From: Bradyrhizobium quebecense
GTDB taxonomy: Bacteria; Pseudomonadota; Alphaproteobacteria; Rhizobiales; Xanthobacteraceae
NCBI RefSeq assembly: GCF_013373795.3
Contig: NZ_CP088022.1
Span: 5,642,001-5,706,000 of the forward strand
Length of the DNA stretch: 64,000 nucleotides
Reading direction: 5' to 3'
Shown: positions 26,959-35,171 of the stretch, in pieces
Numbering within the stretch: the first letter of the stretch is position 1
Layout of the letters: every line of letters begins with the position of its first letter
Program-made: the position numbers and the translations under genes
The notes under the pieces: generated by a model
What the model saw: only the letters and a program-made list of their open reading frames with translations
The model's database searches: none
What the model was told of the DNA's origin: nothing

Positions 26959-27409
26959 CGCCCAGCGCTCCGATGATCGCCGTCAATGCATCCACATCGC
27001 CGCATTCCAGCGCGAGCTTCACGCCATTCGGCAGCGACACGCTCACTTTGGCCGGAGAACAAAAAGCTGGAGTCCCTTTGGGTTCCGAACCACGCACTTC
27101 ATCGTAAGCCGGCAAATCAACCGTCGCCACGCTGTCTTTTCGCGACAGGTCCCGCTCGGACTTCCCCTCAAGCTGAACCGGGATGAACGCCGGGCGTGAG
27201 GACGGCGGCAGCGACCTGGTCGCGCTGTGCTTCTTGATCCACTTCCGAAGGAGGTTCGCGTTGACCCCATGTTCGAGTGCAAGCCTCGATACCGAAACCC
27301 CAGGCTCAAGGCAGGCCGCGACAAGACGCTCTTTCGATGCCGCCTCGTAGCGCCGGCGACCGTTCCGGCCGACAAGCCTGACCCGCAGTTTCTGATCATC
27401 GTCGCTCAT
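26951..27409 (-). CDS. tnpA: IS66 accessory protein TnpA
   Basis: 152 residues from the ATG at 27409 (MSDDDQKLRVRLV); a longer start at 27466 would lie close to the IS end. A helix-turn-helix typical of IS3/IS66 small subunits is visible (LVAACLEPGVSVSRLALEHGVNANLLRKWIKKH). The C-terminal region (KLALECGDVDALTAIIGALG) is the conserved tail. Confidence 0.92.
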   Translation of the reverse strand: MSDDDQKLRVRLVGRNGRRRYEAASKERLVAACLEPGVSVSRLALEHGVNANLLRKWIKKHSATRSLPPSSRPAFIPVQLEGKSERDLSRKDSVATVDLPAYDEVRGSEPKGTPAFCSPAKVSVSLPNGVKLALECGDVDALTAIIGALGDV

Positions 27410-27499
27410 CACAAGGTGTCCACCTATTTTGGTGGACACCTCATGCATCAGGACTCTCAAAAGCAAAAGGTGCGGAGAAATTCGCGCTTACGCTTACTT

Positions 27500-27964
27500 T
27501 GACGGGAATGGCGATGCTCAAAGCCCATAGCGCCTCCGGCTTCCTGAGAAGCTGATGGATGTTCGGGGGGGCGCAAGGGTTCACGCCCGGCTTCGGAGGC
27601 TAAAGACAGGCAGAGCTCAACGCGAGGCAGGGCTTGTGCTTTTGAGCCGAGGGTAGATCGCGCTGTCGAGGCAGCCCTCAATCCAATTTGCGATCTTGAC
27701 GGGATTTTCACTGCGACGCTTGCGTCGGCATGACTTTGAGATGCAGACAAACCTGAGAGCACCGTTCCTGTGCAGCGCCTCCATCGCCGACAACGGGCGG
27801 GAACGCGCCACAGCAATTCTGGCCGGGTAGCCGGGCCTGGAGGCCCTCCGCCCGTTTGTCGGGGCGAAGGCTGCGATTGCCGAGACAATCTGACTGTTAC
27901 CGTCGATCCTGAATCGATAGATCGCCAAGCTGCCCTTCTCGCGGCCGTTTGGCGAAAATGAAAG
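27500..27964. other. Region between IS66 and nopE; weak minus-strand frame only
   Basis: A minus-strand frame (27617-27988, about 123 residues) could be read directly downstream of nopE, but it has no clear ribosome-binding site and no motif, and it runs through the nopE terminator. A long imperfect inverted repeat is present: CGACAACGGGCGG at 27788-27800 and CCGCCCGTTTGTCG at 27848-27861. No gene can be supported. Confidence 0.4.
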
Positions 27965-27982
27965 GCGGGCGCTAGCGCCCGC
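27965..27982 (-). terminator. Terminator of nopE
   Basis: GCGGGCGCTAGCGCCCGC is a perfect 18-bp palindrome. On the minus strand it is followed by CTTTCATTTTC, a T-rich tract, 37 nt after the nopE stop. This fits intrinsic termination. Confidence 0.7.
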
Positions 27983-28018
27983 TTCCACGAGTTTCCGACA
28001 CGCCCCGGGGATCGGGCC

Positions 28019-29533
28019 TCATGCCGGCTGTGCATGGCGATGGAAAATGCGCTGGAACATGCTCTCGTGCATCATCGTCTTGAAATCCGGTGGCGCATCC
28101 GGGTTCTCATTGTGGTTGATCACCGCCTGCGTCACCTTTCGTCCGGAGTTGTCAACCCACCCCTGAGTTGTCTCATGGATTGTCTGAGCGCCATCGGACG
28201 TCAGCTGATCAAGCGTCCGCCCAGCATTAGACTGCGTGACCTTCAGATTGTTCTTCCCATCCTTGTCGTCACCGAGCCCCTCCACAACCATGGCATTGTC
28301 GCCGTTGGTGATGGTGAGCTTCGAGGAGATGGTTTTTCCTTTGCCATAATCGACCGTGTCCACCGTGATCTTCGTGCCGTCGTCGAGCTGGAAGGTCATA
28401 CCTTTCTTGAAGTCGAAATCGTCCTTGCCGTCGCCATTAGCATCGACGTGAGGATCGCCGTGGATCCTCGAGACATGGCCGGTCTGGTTGTTCCTAACGG
28501 TCCAGGTGCCGTCCTTCTCATCGGCTGTGATCGTATACTTATCACCAAGGTTGATCGTCGCCTTGCCGTCCTTGACCTCGTGCGACCACACTGGCGCTGG
28601 CTGAGATGACGGCGCTGGCTGAGAGGACGGCGCTGGCGCCTGAGCGACGGCAAGCGGAACCATCGCAAGAGGTGGCGGTGGAGGAGGAACGAAGAACACG
28701 GGTGTTGCAGTGGCAGGCGTTGCGCTTGCAGACTGGTAGCTGCCCGGCGCGCGACCCTGTTCGCCGGCATCGATACTCGCCTGATTCACCACGCCGCCGG
28801 CGCCATCGACCCAGCCTTGGCCGCTCTCATGGATCGCCTGGGCACCATCGGGTGTCAGCTCATCAAGAGTCATGCCAGCATTGGACTGGGTCACCCTCAG
28901 ATTGTTTTTGCCATCCTTGTCGTCGCCGAGCCCCTCCACAACCATCGCGTTGTGACCGTTCGTAATGGTCAACTTTGAGGAGATGGTCTCACCATTACCG
29001 TAGTCGACATTATTGACGGTAATCTTGGTCCCATCGTCGAGCTGGAAGGTCATATCTTTCTTGAAGTCGAAGTCATCCTTGCCATCCCCGTCCGCGTCAA
29101 CATGGGGATCGCCATGGATCTTCGTGACATGGCCGGTCTGGTTGTTGCGAACGGTCCAGGTGCCATCCTTCTCATCGGCCGTGATCGTATATTTGTCGCC
29201 GAGGTTGATCGTGGCCTTACCATCCTTGACCTCATGCGTCCATACCGGATCGACGGAAGGCTCCAAACCCGAACTTTGCTGGCTCAACAGCATGGAAGGA
29301 GGAGGCGGCGGCGCCATCATGTACATGGGAGCAGCCACAACTGGAGTGACGACCACCGGAGCGACAACGACGGCAGCACCTGCCGGCAGGTACTGGTAGG
29401 CACCTGTCGGGGCATACTGCCCCAACAGCGCGCCGAAAGCGGGGCTGGCAACCACCCCGTCAGACCCCACTCCATTCACCGTCGAATCGAGTGCGCCGAC
29501 CACGGGGAGACCGGCCACGGGAAGATACGCCAT
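28019..29533 (-). CDS. nopE: T3 effector NopE with two DUF1521/MIIA self-cleaving domains
   Basis: 504 residues. An Ala/Pro/Val-rich N-terminus (1-95) is followed by two near-identical domains (about 98-255 and 315-470). Each starts W(T/S)HEVKDGKATINLGDKYTITADEKDGTWTVRNNQTGHV and contains IHGDPHVDA(D/N)GDGKDDFDF. The GDPH sites are at residues 141-144 and 359-362. In NopE the metal-ion-inducible autocleavage (MIIA) domain cuts itself at the Asp-Pro bond when calcium is present, after delivery into the plant cell. Acidic DxDGDGKDD stretches resemble calcium-binding loops. A Pro-rich linker (PPPPPPLAMVPLAVAQAPAP) separates the domains. A tts box lies about 200 nt upstream and a terminator follows. 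Confidence 0.92.
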   Translation of the reverse strand: MAYLPVAGLPVVGALDSTVNGVGSDGVVASPAFGALLGQYAPTGAYQYLPAGAAVVVAPVVVTPVVAAPMYMMAPPPPPSMLLSQQSSGLEPSVDPVWTHEVKDGKATINLGDKYTITADEKDGTWTVRNNQTGHVTKIHGDPHVDADGDGKDDFDFKKDMTFQLDDGTKITVNNVDYGNGETISSKLTITNGHNAMVVEGLGDDKDGKNNLRVTQSNAGMTLDELTPDGAQAIHESGQGWVDGAGGVVNQASIDAGEQGRAPGSYQSASATPATATPVFFVPPPPPPLAMVPLAVAQAPAPSSQPAPSSQPAPVWSHEVKDGKATINLGDKYTITADEKDGTWTVRNNQTGHVSRIHGDPHVDANGDGKDDFDFKKGMTFQLDDGTKITVDTVDYGKGKTISSKLTITNGDNAMVVEGLGDDKDGKNNLKVTQSNAGRTLDQLTSDGAQTIHETTQGWVDNSGRKVTQAVINHNENPDAPPDFKTMMHESMFQRIFHRHAQPA

Positions 29534-29733
29534 TTAGTTCACTCCTGTTGCATCGAAGAAAGCGGTAAAATTGCGAGCGTTGCGCTCAATCAACTAGGAA
29601 CCATTTTAGAACGCACCCCTGCCCGATGGGGAGCGAATGGATGCTTCTCGCTGCCGGCGCCGGCAACCCTGATGAGCCCCACCCCCTCCTCTCGTCGGTT
29701 TGGCACGAGCATGTCGCACGCATCCAAGTTCCA

Positions 29734-29770
29734 AGACTGTACCAGCAGTACCTGTCGAAAAGCTGACGAC
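29734..29770 (-). promoter_or_regulatory. tts box of nopE
   Basis: Minus strand: GTCGTCAGCTTTTCGACAGG, a good first half; the second half (TACAGTCTTGG) is weak. It faces nopE, whose start is about 200 nt downstream. Confidence 0.78.
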
Positions 29771-30370
29771 AACAAACCATCGACTGAACATCACAGCCCT
29801 CGTCAGCAGACACGGGCTGGGGATCGCATGATTGCTCGCAGCCGCCTTCCACGACAGACCACCTTTAGGGAATATCCACGCTCGCCGATCACCGGCAACA
29901 TGCAGTCTCGCACCCGACGATCGACTGTCCGATGTCAGCTACACTGAGTAGGCCCTGTTCCTTGCGAGGCCTCAATAAGCGACGAGGTCTCACCGCGAAG
30001 CCGCCAGTCGCCCCGTCGGACCAGGAAAGCCCCCCCCCCCCCCCCCCGTTGCGCGCTATCGATGCAATCTCTAAGTGCCGGCGATCACACCATCAGTCTC
30101 CGCAGCAACGCTCACCGACAAACGCAACAACCCGGCCGTAGGCCCAGCGACCGGGCCTGATCGCCGGACCACGCACACCCGTCAGAGCTTCGCTGCAAGC
30201 TTCACCAGACCAACGAATTGCGCCTGACGCGCAGGCACGTTCGCCGCGCCGATATCGGCTCGGCGTCAGGCTGATCATACGCGCGGCCAGGGAGGCAAAT
30301 GAAGCTTGCAAGCTGTCAGCAGGTGATGAGCTTCTGCAAAGCGCCGCCCCAATGTTCTGGAACGCGAGAC
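29771..30370. other. Intergenic region between the divergent nopE and nopC promoters
   Basis: About 600 bp with no convincing gene. It contains an 18-base C-run (30030-30047). A short minus-strand frame includes SFASLAARMISLTPSRYRRGE, which resembles the last helix and TPSxYRRG tail of an AraC-type domain; I regard it as a possible remnant only. Confidence 0.4.
30030..30047. repeat. Homopolymeric C-run of 18 bases
   Basis: Eighteen consecutive C between GGAAAG and GTTGCG. Tracts of this length are prone to slippage. It lies in non-coding DNA about 260 bp from one tts box and 325 bp from the other. Confidence 0.9.
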
Positions 30371-30407
30371 TCGTCAGCTTCTCGAAAGGTAGCGCTCCTA
30401 GCATGAG
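30371..30407 (+). promoter_or_regulatory. tts box of the nopC-nopA-rhcV operon
   Basis: TCGTCAGCTTCTCGAAAGGT, an eight-base spacer, then CTAGCATGAGG: an excellent match in both halves. The first gene starts 64 nt downstream. Confidence 0.9.
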
Positions 30408-30470
30408 GCCGCTGAACTGTAGGCGAGGAGTCGTCTATTGAGCGTAACAAGACGAGCATAGGAGAAGTCG

Positions 30471-30770
30471 ATGATTGGAGAAATGATCGGAAGCGCCGCC
30501 GGCGGACGGTTGGGCGGACCTGCCGGAGCTGCGATTGGTTCCGCCGTGGGCGGGGCCCTTGATCAAGCCTTTGGAAAGGTGATCCACAAGCTGGGGTCCG
30601 AAGATAGTCACCCCGACAAAGCTGCCGACAACAAGAACGCTGAAACGAGCAACGTACAGCCCAAGACCGATGGTCTCGGCAAGAACGCAGAGCTGAGCCT
30701 GAGCAGTCTGGGGGGCGAGCACGTCTTTCTTTCTATTCCTGCCATCGTATCATCGGCCCGCCCGACGTAG
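30471..30770 (+). CDS. nopC: Small secreted protein, NopC-like, first gene of the needle operon
   Basis: 99 residues with AGGAGAAG upstream. The first half is Gly/Ala-rich (GSAAGGRLGGPAGAAIGSAVGGALDQAFGKVIHKLG), resembling a glycine-zipper; the second half is polar (KAADNKNAETSNVQPKTDGLGKNAELS). In Sinorhizobium a small effector gene, nopC, stands directly upstream of nopA behind a tts box, and this gene has that position and size. I name it by synteny; sequence identity could not be checked. It lies 43 nt before nopA. Confidence 0.62.
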   Translation: MIGEMIGSAAGGRLGGPAGAAIGSAVGGALDQAFGKVIHKLGSEDSHPDKAADNKNAETSNVQPKTDGLGKNAELSLSSLGGEHVFLSIPAIVSSARPT

Positions 30771-30812
30771 CAGGCCACAACTACGACACACGACAAAGAA
30801 AGGTGAATAGAC

Positions 30813-31004
30813 ATGGCGGTTAATAGTGTTGGCGGTAACGGTGCCGCTCCTGCTACTCAGCAGACCCAGGATGCCGGTTTCCAGAACCAGATGGCTGAGT
30901 TCGAGCGTGTTAGCCAAAAAGTTCAGGCCCAGGCCGTGGCGATGCGCAGAATTACGACCGAGCTCTCTTCCGAGAAGAAGGTCGCCGACGAACGCGTCCA
31001 GTAA
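30813..31004 (+). CDS. nopA: T3 needle/pilin subunit NopA (SctF-type)
   Basis: 63 residues, AAGAAAGG upstream. A short disordered N-terminus (MAVNSVGGNGAAPATQQTQDAG) is followed by one long helix ending VSQKVQAQAVAMRRITTELSSEKKVADERVQ. Size, lack of signal peptide and the C-terminal helix match the secreted NopA of rhizobia, which builds the external appendage. A strong stem-loop 66 nt after the stop separates it from sctD, probably setting a high nopA to sctD ratio. Confidence 0.88.
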   Translation: MAVNSVGGNGAAPATQQTQDAGFQNQMAEFERVSQKVQAQAVAMRRITTELSSEKKVADERVQ

Positions 31005-31070
31005 ATCTGCAAGGCGGTTGGCTCACCGAGTCGCTACCGTGTCCGCGCAGTGAATGACGAACTCTGCAAG

Positions 31071-31097
31071 AGCCGTACGGCGAACTGCCGTACGGCT
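31071..31097 (+). terminator. Strong intra-operon stem-loop between nopA and sctD
   Basis: AGCCGTACGGC and GCCGTACGGCT pair perfectly over 11 bp around GAACT and are followed by TGTCTCGTTATT. It could end most transcripts after nopA or protect the nopC-nopA 3' end while letting some transcription continue into sctD. Confidence 0.65.
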
Positions 31098-31122
31098 TGT
31101 CTCGTTATTCAGGAGATGATCC

Positions 31123-32016
31123 GTGAGCGAATCGATTTCTCTCGAGTTTGAGGTCTTATCGGGACTCTATGCCGGGCTTAGGGGCAAAACCGCTATTGGG
31201 GCCAGCCTCATCGGCAGCGGCCTCGATGCCGATCTGATCTTCTTTGAACAAGGGCTCGAACCGCGCCACCTTCGCATCACCCCGCATACCAATTCGATCG
31301 AGATCGAGGCCCTTGCAGCCAATATCAGACTGGACGGCCGCGAGAATATGCCCCCAGGCGAGCGCGTTAGTGTTCCTCTTCCTGCCGTCGTTCATGTCGG
31401 CGCCATGTCCATTCGCTGGTCGACGCAAGATTTGCCGCAAGGTGGCTCAAGCAACCGCTCTTTTATCTGGATCGTGGTGCTCAGCCTCGTCTTGCTCAGC
31501 TCCATGGCGATCGGCGCCGTCTCGCCCATATTCGCCCCTGACGATAACGCAGTGCCGCCGAGCACAGACGCATCGCCTGTGGCCGACATTGCCGCCAAAC
31601 CAGCCATCAATCGTCTGGATGCGAAGGCCGCTGATGCAACTGCCGAATTGCTGCGGCAGGAGGTTGAACGAGGGGGCCTTCTTAATATCAAGGTCGGTTC
31701 GGGGCACGGCGTCGTGACCGCGGAAGGAACCGTGACCCCAGCCCTTGGCGCAAAATGGCAGGAAATCCAGCAATGGTTTGATCATCAAACCAACGGAACT
31801 CCTGCCCTTGTGAACGCGGTCACCGTCAAGGACGAAAAGGCGCCGCCCTCAATCTCGGTCCAAGCGGTTTGGCGCGGAAGCGAACGTTATCTTCTTATCG
31901 GCGGCCAGAAGTATTTCGTGGGAGCGCTGCTGAGCAATGGATGGACCGTCGATCGAATCGAGGATGGACGAGTGCTGCTCAGTCGGAACGGCCGCTTCGC
32001 TGCACTTCCCTATTAA
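31123..32016 (+). CDS. sctD: T3SS inner-membrane ring protein SctD (Y4yQ-like)
   Basis: 297 residues from a GTG with CAGGAG upstream. The cytoplasmic N-terminal part (about 1-105) has an FHA-like fold pattern (LIGSGLDADLIFFEQGLEPRHLRI). One transmembrane helix follows (113-132, SFIWIVVLSLVLLSSMAIGA). The periplasmic part contains ring-building stretches (LLRQEVERGGLLNIKVGSGHGVVTAEGTV and WFDHQTNGTPALVNAV) and a short C-terminal domain (LLIGGQKYFVGALLSNGWTVDRIEDGRVLLSRNGRFAALPY). This is the YscD plan. It forms the inner ring with RhcJ. It lies between nopA and the sctX-like gene. Confidence 0.87.
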   Translation: MSESISLEFEVLSGLYAGLRGKTAIGASLIGSGLDADLIFFEQGLEPRHLRITPHTNSIEIEALAANIRLDGRENMPPGERVSVPLPAVVHVGAMSIRWSTQDLPQGGSSNRSFIWIVVLSLVLLSSMAIGAVSPIFAPDDNAVPPSTDASPVADIAAKPAINRLDAKAADATAELLRQEVERGGLLNIKVGSGHGVVTAEGTVTPALGAKWQEIQQWFDHQTNGTPALVNAVTVKDEKAPPSISVQAVWRGSERYLLIGGQKYFVGALLSNGWTVDRIEDGRVLLSRNGRFAALPY

Positions 32017-32049
32017 TGTTTTCGCCCTGCAGGAAGAAAGGAGAAGCCT

Positions 32050-32586
32050 ATGGCCCGACTGCCCCAGCACCCTGTAGGGTCCGGCCCCTTGTCGCAGGGG
32101 TATGACGCGGGGGAGCATGCATCGGTCAACGGCCCGACCACCCCGAAAGCCGACCACATCGAAGTCGCGGGCGCTCATGCAGATGGCGCCACGAAACAGG
32201 CGTCGTGGCGAGACGCATCCGCTCAGGATCTGACAATTGATCCTGCGAGCGAAGCCGCGCTCGAGGTCGGCCCGATCGATGCAATCTCGCGCGTCACTCT
32301 CTTCGAGAGGGCTGCTGGCGCAAATGAAATCGACCCCCGCGCTGTACTTGCCTCACTTTATGGCCACAATCTGTCACAAGGCCTGCTCTCCTTTGTCATT
32401 CCACGCCTGCGTCATCCGGACGTGCTGCGCGCAGACAGGCATGGTGCTCTTCTGGAGCGCTTAACGCAAACGCTGGAATCAACGCCAGACGACAAGACGG
32501 CCGGCGAATGCTTGGCGATCCTGCAGCAAGAACTGCGGCGGTTCCTTCTGCTCCGGCAAAATCAGAACAGCTTGATCAAGGGCTAG
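32050..32586 (+). CDS. Probable T3SS export-regulator SctX-like protein
   Basis: 178 residues with GGAGAAG upstream. The first 90 residues are polar and probably disordered. The second half is helical and contains SRVTLFERAAGANEIDPRAVLASLYGHNLSQGLLSFVIPRLRHPDVLRADRHGALLERLTQTLE, ending in KTAGECLAILQQELRRFLLLRQNQNSLIKG. Its place before a small TPR gene and the export gate gene is the same as yscX-yscY-yscV of Yersinia, where YscX and YscY bind each other and YscV. Called by order and helical C-terminus; no identity check possible. The gene ends two bases before the next start. Confidence 0.62.
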   Translation: MARLPQHPVGSGPLSQGYDAGEHASVNGPTTPKADHIEVAGAHADGATKQASWRDASAQDLTIDPASEAALEVGPIDAISRVTLFERAAGANEIDPRAVLASLYGHNLSQGLLSFVIPRLRHPDVLRADRHGALLERLTQTLESTPDDKTAGECLAILQQELRRFLLLRQNQNSLIKG

Positions 32587-32588
32587 CC

Positions 32589-33014
32589 ATGATCGAATCG
32601 GATCGAGTGCAGGATGTCCGCACCTCGGCCCCGGACGTTTCCAAGTCCGGCGATATCCTGCTGATCTCCGGGCCGGAGCGTGACCTGCTCTGCGCCCTCT
32701 CCTATGTCCACCTCGCGTGCGGGCAGAGCGCACAAAGTCTGGCCCTGCTACGAATCGCAGCCCGCGAACATTCCCAGGATGTCGATCTGCTCCGAATTCT
32801 GGCCTACACCCTCATCTCGGAGGGCCTTGGTGACGAAGCACTTGAGGTGCTCGATCAGCTGGACGCCGTTGATGCTCACCCGTCTTCACGCGTGCCTTTG
32901 ACGCTCCTGCGCAGTCAAGCGCTGCGGGAGGCAGGCCGCATGACCGAGGCCCGCGATGTCTTCCGACGCTATGTGTCATTGCGCGGCAGCACCGCTCTCA
33001 TCAAACAGAAATAG
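32589..33014 (+). CDS. Probable SctY-like TPR chaperone of the T3SS
   Basis: 141 residues from the ATG at 32589, two bases after the preceding stop; a longer frame would overlap that gene. Three to four TPR-like helix pairs are visible (LLCALSYVHLACGQSAQSLALLRIAAREH, VDLLRILAYTLISEGLGDEALEVLDQLD, LTLLRSQALREAGRMTEARDVFRRYVSL). In Yersinia-type systems SctY is a small TPR protein that pairs with SctX and docks to SctV. It lies directly before rhcV, 8 nt apart. Confidence 0.68.
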   Translation: MIESDRVQDVRTSAPDVSKSGDILLISGPERDLLCALSYVHLACGQSAQSLALLRIAAREHSQDVDLLRILAYTLISEGLGDEALEVLDQLDAVDAHPSSRVPLTLLRSQALREAGRMTEARDVFRRYVSLRGSTALIKQK

Positions 33015-33022
33015 GGACCTTC

Positions 33023-35140
33023 ATGGCCAACGCCTTGCGTAAATTCATCCTGCGCGCGCCGGCTCATCCGGATTTTATGGTCGCGTTGATGCTGCTTCTG
33101 GCGATCGGCATGATGATCATGCCGATCCCGATCATCGTGATTGACATGCTGATCGGCTTCAATCTTGGCTTTGCCATATTGCTGCTGATGGTTGCCCTCT
33201 ATCTCAGCACAGCGCTTGATTTTTCCTCGTTGCCCGGCGTCATCCTTATCTCGACGGTATTTCGTCTCTCGCTGACCATCGCAACCACGCGGCTTATTCT
33301 TGCGGAGGGTGACGCAGGCAGCATTATCCACACCTTTGGCGACTTCGTAATATCAGGGAATATCGCTGTCGGAGTCGTCATATTCCTGATCGTGACCATG
33401 GTGCAGTTCATGGTTCTTGCGAAAGGCGCCGAGCGCGTCGCAGAGGTTTCTGCGCGCTTCACGCTCGACGCGCTGCCGGGCAAACAGATGGCGATAGACG
33501 CGGAGCTGCGCAATAACCATATCGATCAACACGAAGCGCGTCGCCGGCGCGCGGCACTGGAGCAAGAGAGCCAACTTCATGGCGCCATGGATGGTGCCAT
33601 GAAGTTTGTCAAGGGCGACGCGATCGCTGGCCTGATCGTCATCTGCATCAACATGCTGGGTGGGATCAGTATCGGCCTGCTGTCCAAGGGTATGTCGCTC
33701 GATGAGGCGCTGCACCAATATACGCTGCTGACAATAGGGGATGCGCTCATCTCGCAGATCCCGGCGCTGCTGCTGTCGATCACGGCCGCAACCATCGTCA
33801 CGCGTGTGAACGGGCCTTCCAAGCTCAGACTTGGTGCCGATATTGTCAACCAACTCACGGCAAGCACACAAGCCCTTCGCTTAGCCGCTTGCGTCTTGCT
33901 CTTGATGGGACTCGTTCCCGGCTTCCCTTTGCCGCCGTTCGTCATTCTAGCTGGGCTCTTCGCTGCAGCGAGCTATGTCAGGGTTGGGGCGAAAAGCGAC
34001 AAGACGGCAGGTAAGACAAGTGCAGATGCCGCCGCTTCCGCTCGGGCTCTAGCACAGACCCAGGAACAAGCTGTTCATGCGGAGGCACTTCCGATCGCGC
34101 TGTTCCTCGCGCCGGACCTGACGTATTTAATCGACAAGAACGAGCTGGAGCAGTGCATCGCGCGCGTTTCGACGCTGGTATCGGCGGATCTTGGCATAAC
34201 GGTCCCGCGTATCCCGGCTCAGGTCGATCAGCATCTGTCCAAGTCGCAGTTCAGGGTAGATGTCGACAGCGTGCCGGTGGAACGGGATGTAATCGATCCG
34301 ACGCAACTCGCGCTCAACGACGATGTGGCGAACATCGAATTGAGCGGCATCCCCTTTCGACAAGAGCCGGAGACGAATCGGGTCTGGATCGAAGAAGGTC
34401 ATGCGGCCGCCCTCAAAGCCGCGGGAATCGGATATCATCGTCCGAGCGAAATTCTTGCCTTGCGTCTCCACTTCACATTGACACGCTATGCACAGCGCTT
34501 GGTAGGCATTCAAGAAACTCGCCAATTGCTTGGCCGAATGGAGCAGGAATACGCTGATCTGGTCAAGGAAGTGCTGCGTACGACCACCGTTCCTCGGATC
34601 GCCGAGGTCCTGCGCCGCCTACTCGATGAGGGCATTCCAATTCGCAACACCCGCCTACTGCTGGAAGCCCTGGCAGAATGGAGTGAACGCGAGCAAAATG
34701 CGGTCCTGCTCACCGAATATGTTCGTGCCACCTTGAAACGGCAGATCTGTTTTCGCTATGCCAATGCCCATCGGGTTGTGGCCGCCTTTATCATCGAGCG
34801 CGAGACCGAGGATATTGTCCGCGGCGCGGTGCGCGAAACCGCTGTCGGTCCATACCTCGTTTTGGACGATTGGCAGAGCGAGAAGCTGCTTGCACAATTC
34901 CGTCAGATCCATTCGACCATCGCTCGAAGTCAGAGCCAACCCATTATTCTCGGTTCGATGGATATCCGCCGTTTTGTACGAGGCTTTCTCACCCGCAACG
35001 GAATCGATTTGCCCGTTCTGTCCTATCAGGATCTCGCTTCGGATTTCACCGTCCAGCCGATTGGGTCCGTCAAGCTTCCGGCTGCCAAGGATAAGGCCGC
35101 TTCCTCGGAGCGTGGCGGGCTCCTTACCGCGCCGACTTAA
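33023..35140 (+). CDS. rhcV: T3SS export gate protein RhcV (SctV)
   Basis: 705 residues. The N-terminal half has about eight transmembrane helices, beginning PDFMVALMLLLAIGMMIMPIPIIVIDMLIGFNLGFAILLLMVALYL. It includes the FHIPEP signature region (DFSSLPGVILISTVFRLSLTIATTRLIL) and RFTLDALPGKQMAIDAELR. The cytoplasmic half (from about residue 330) forms the nonameric ring that docks chaperones and the SctX/SctY pair; it includes HYTLTRYAQRLVG-like helices, VPRIAEVLRRLLDEGIPIRNTRLLLEALAEW and PVLSYQDL near the end. Length and order are normal for the family. Confidence 0.96.
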   Translation: MANALRKFILRAPAHPDFMVALMLLLAIGMMIMPIPIIVIDMLIGFNLGFAILLLMVALYLSTALDFSSLPGVILISTVFRLSLTIATTRLILAEGDAGSIIHTFGDFVISGNIAVGVVIFLIVTMVQFMVLAKGAERVAEVSARFTLDALPGKQMAIDAELRNNHIDQHEARRRRAALEQESQLHGAMDGAMKFVKGDAIAGLIVICINMLGGISIGLLSKGMSLDEALHQYTLLTIGDALISQIPALLLSITAATIVTRVNGPSKLRLGADIVNQLTASTQALRLAACVLLLMGLVPGFPLPPFVILAGLFAAASYVRVGAKSDKTAGKTSADAAASARALAQTQEQAVHAEALPIALFLAPDLTYLIDKNELEQCIARVSTLVSADLGITVPRIPAQVDQHLSKSQFRVDVDSVPVERDVIDPTQLALNDDVANIELSGIPFRQEPETNRVWIEEGHAAALKAAGIGYHRPSEILALRLHFTLTRYAQRLVGIQETRQLLGRMEQEYADLVKEVLRTTTVPRIAEVLRRLLDEGIPIRNTRLLLEALAEWSEREQNAVLLTEYVRATLKRQICFRYANAHRVVAAFIIERETEDIVRGAVRETAVGPYLVLDDWQSEKLLAQFRQIHSTIARSQSQPIILGSMDIRRFVRGFLTRNGIDLPVLSYQDLASDFTVQPIGSVKLPAAKDKAASSERGGLLTAPT

Positions 35141-35171
35141 CAGAACGCAGCCGCTTATCCCGAGATGGCCC

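Larger units (their letters stand above)
24911..27491 (-). mobile_element. Intact IS66-family element (2581 bp) with 8-bp target duplication
   Basis: The left end GTAAGCGCGATTTTCTTCGC matches the inverted right end GTAAGCGCGAATTTCTCCGC. The 8-bp direct repeat GCTTACTT flanks it at 24903-24910 and 27492-27499. It contains the standard tnpA-tnpB-tnpC gene trio on the minus strand, all open. These features define a complete, recent insertion between the small tts-box gene and nopE. Confidence 0.95.

Noticed and set aside
29932..30141. Open frame running through the C-run (poly-proline)
   Set aside because: No start signal and biased composition; the tract is more likely non-coding.
34758..35171. 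Long N-terminal extension of the TPR lipoprotein
   Set aside because: It overlaps rhcV in another frame; the internal ATG at 35172 gives a proper lipoprotein signal.
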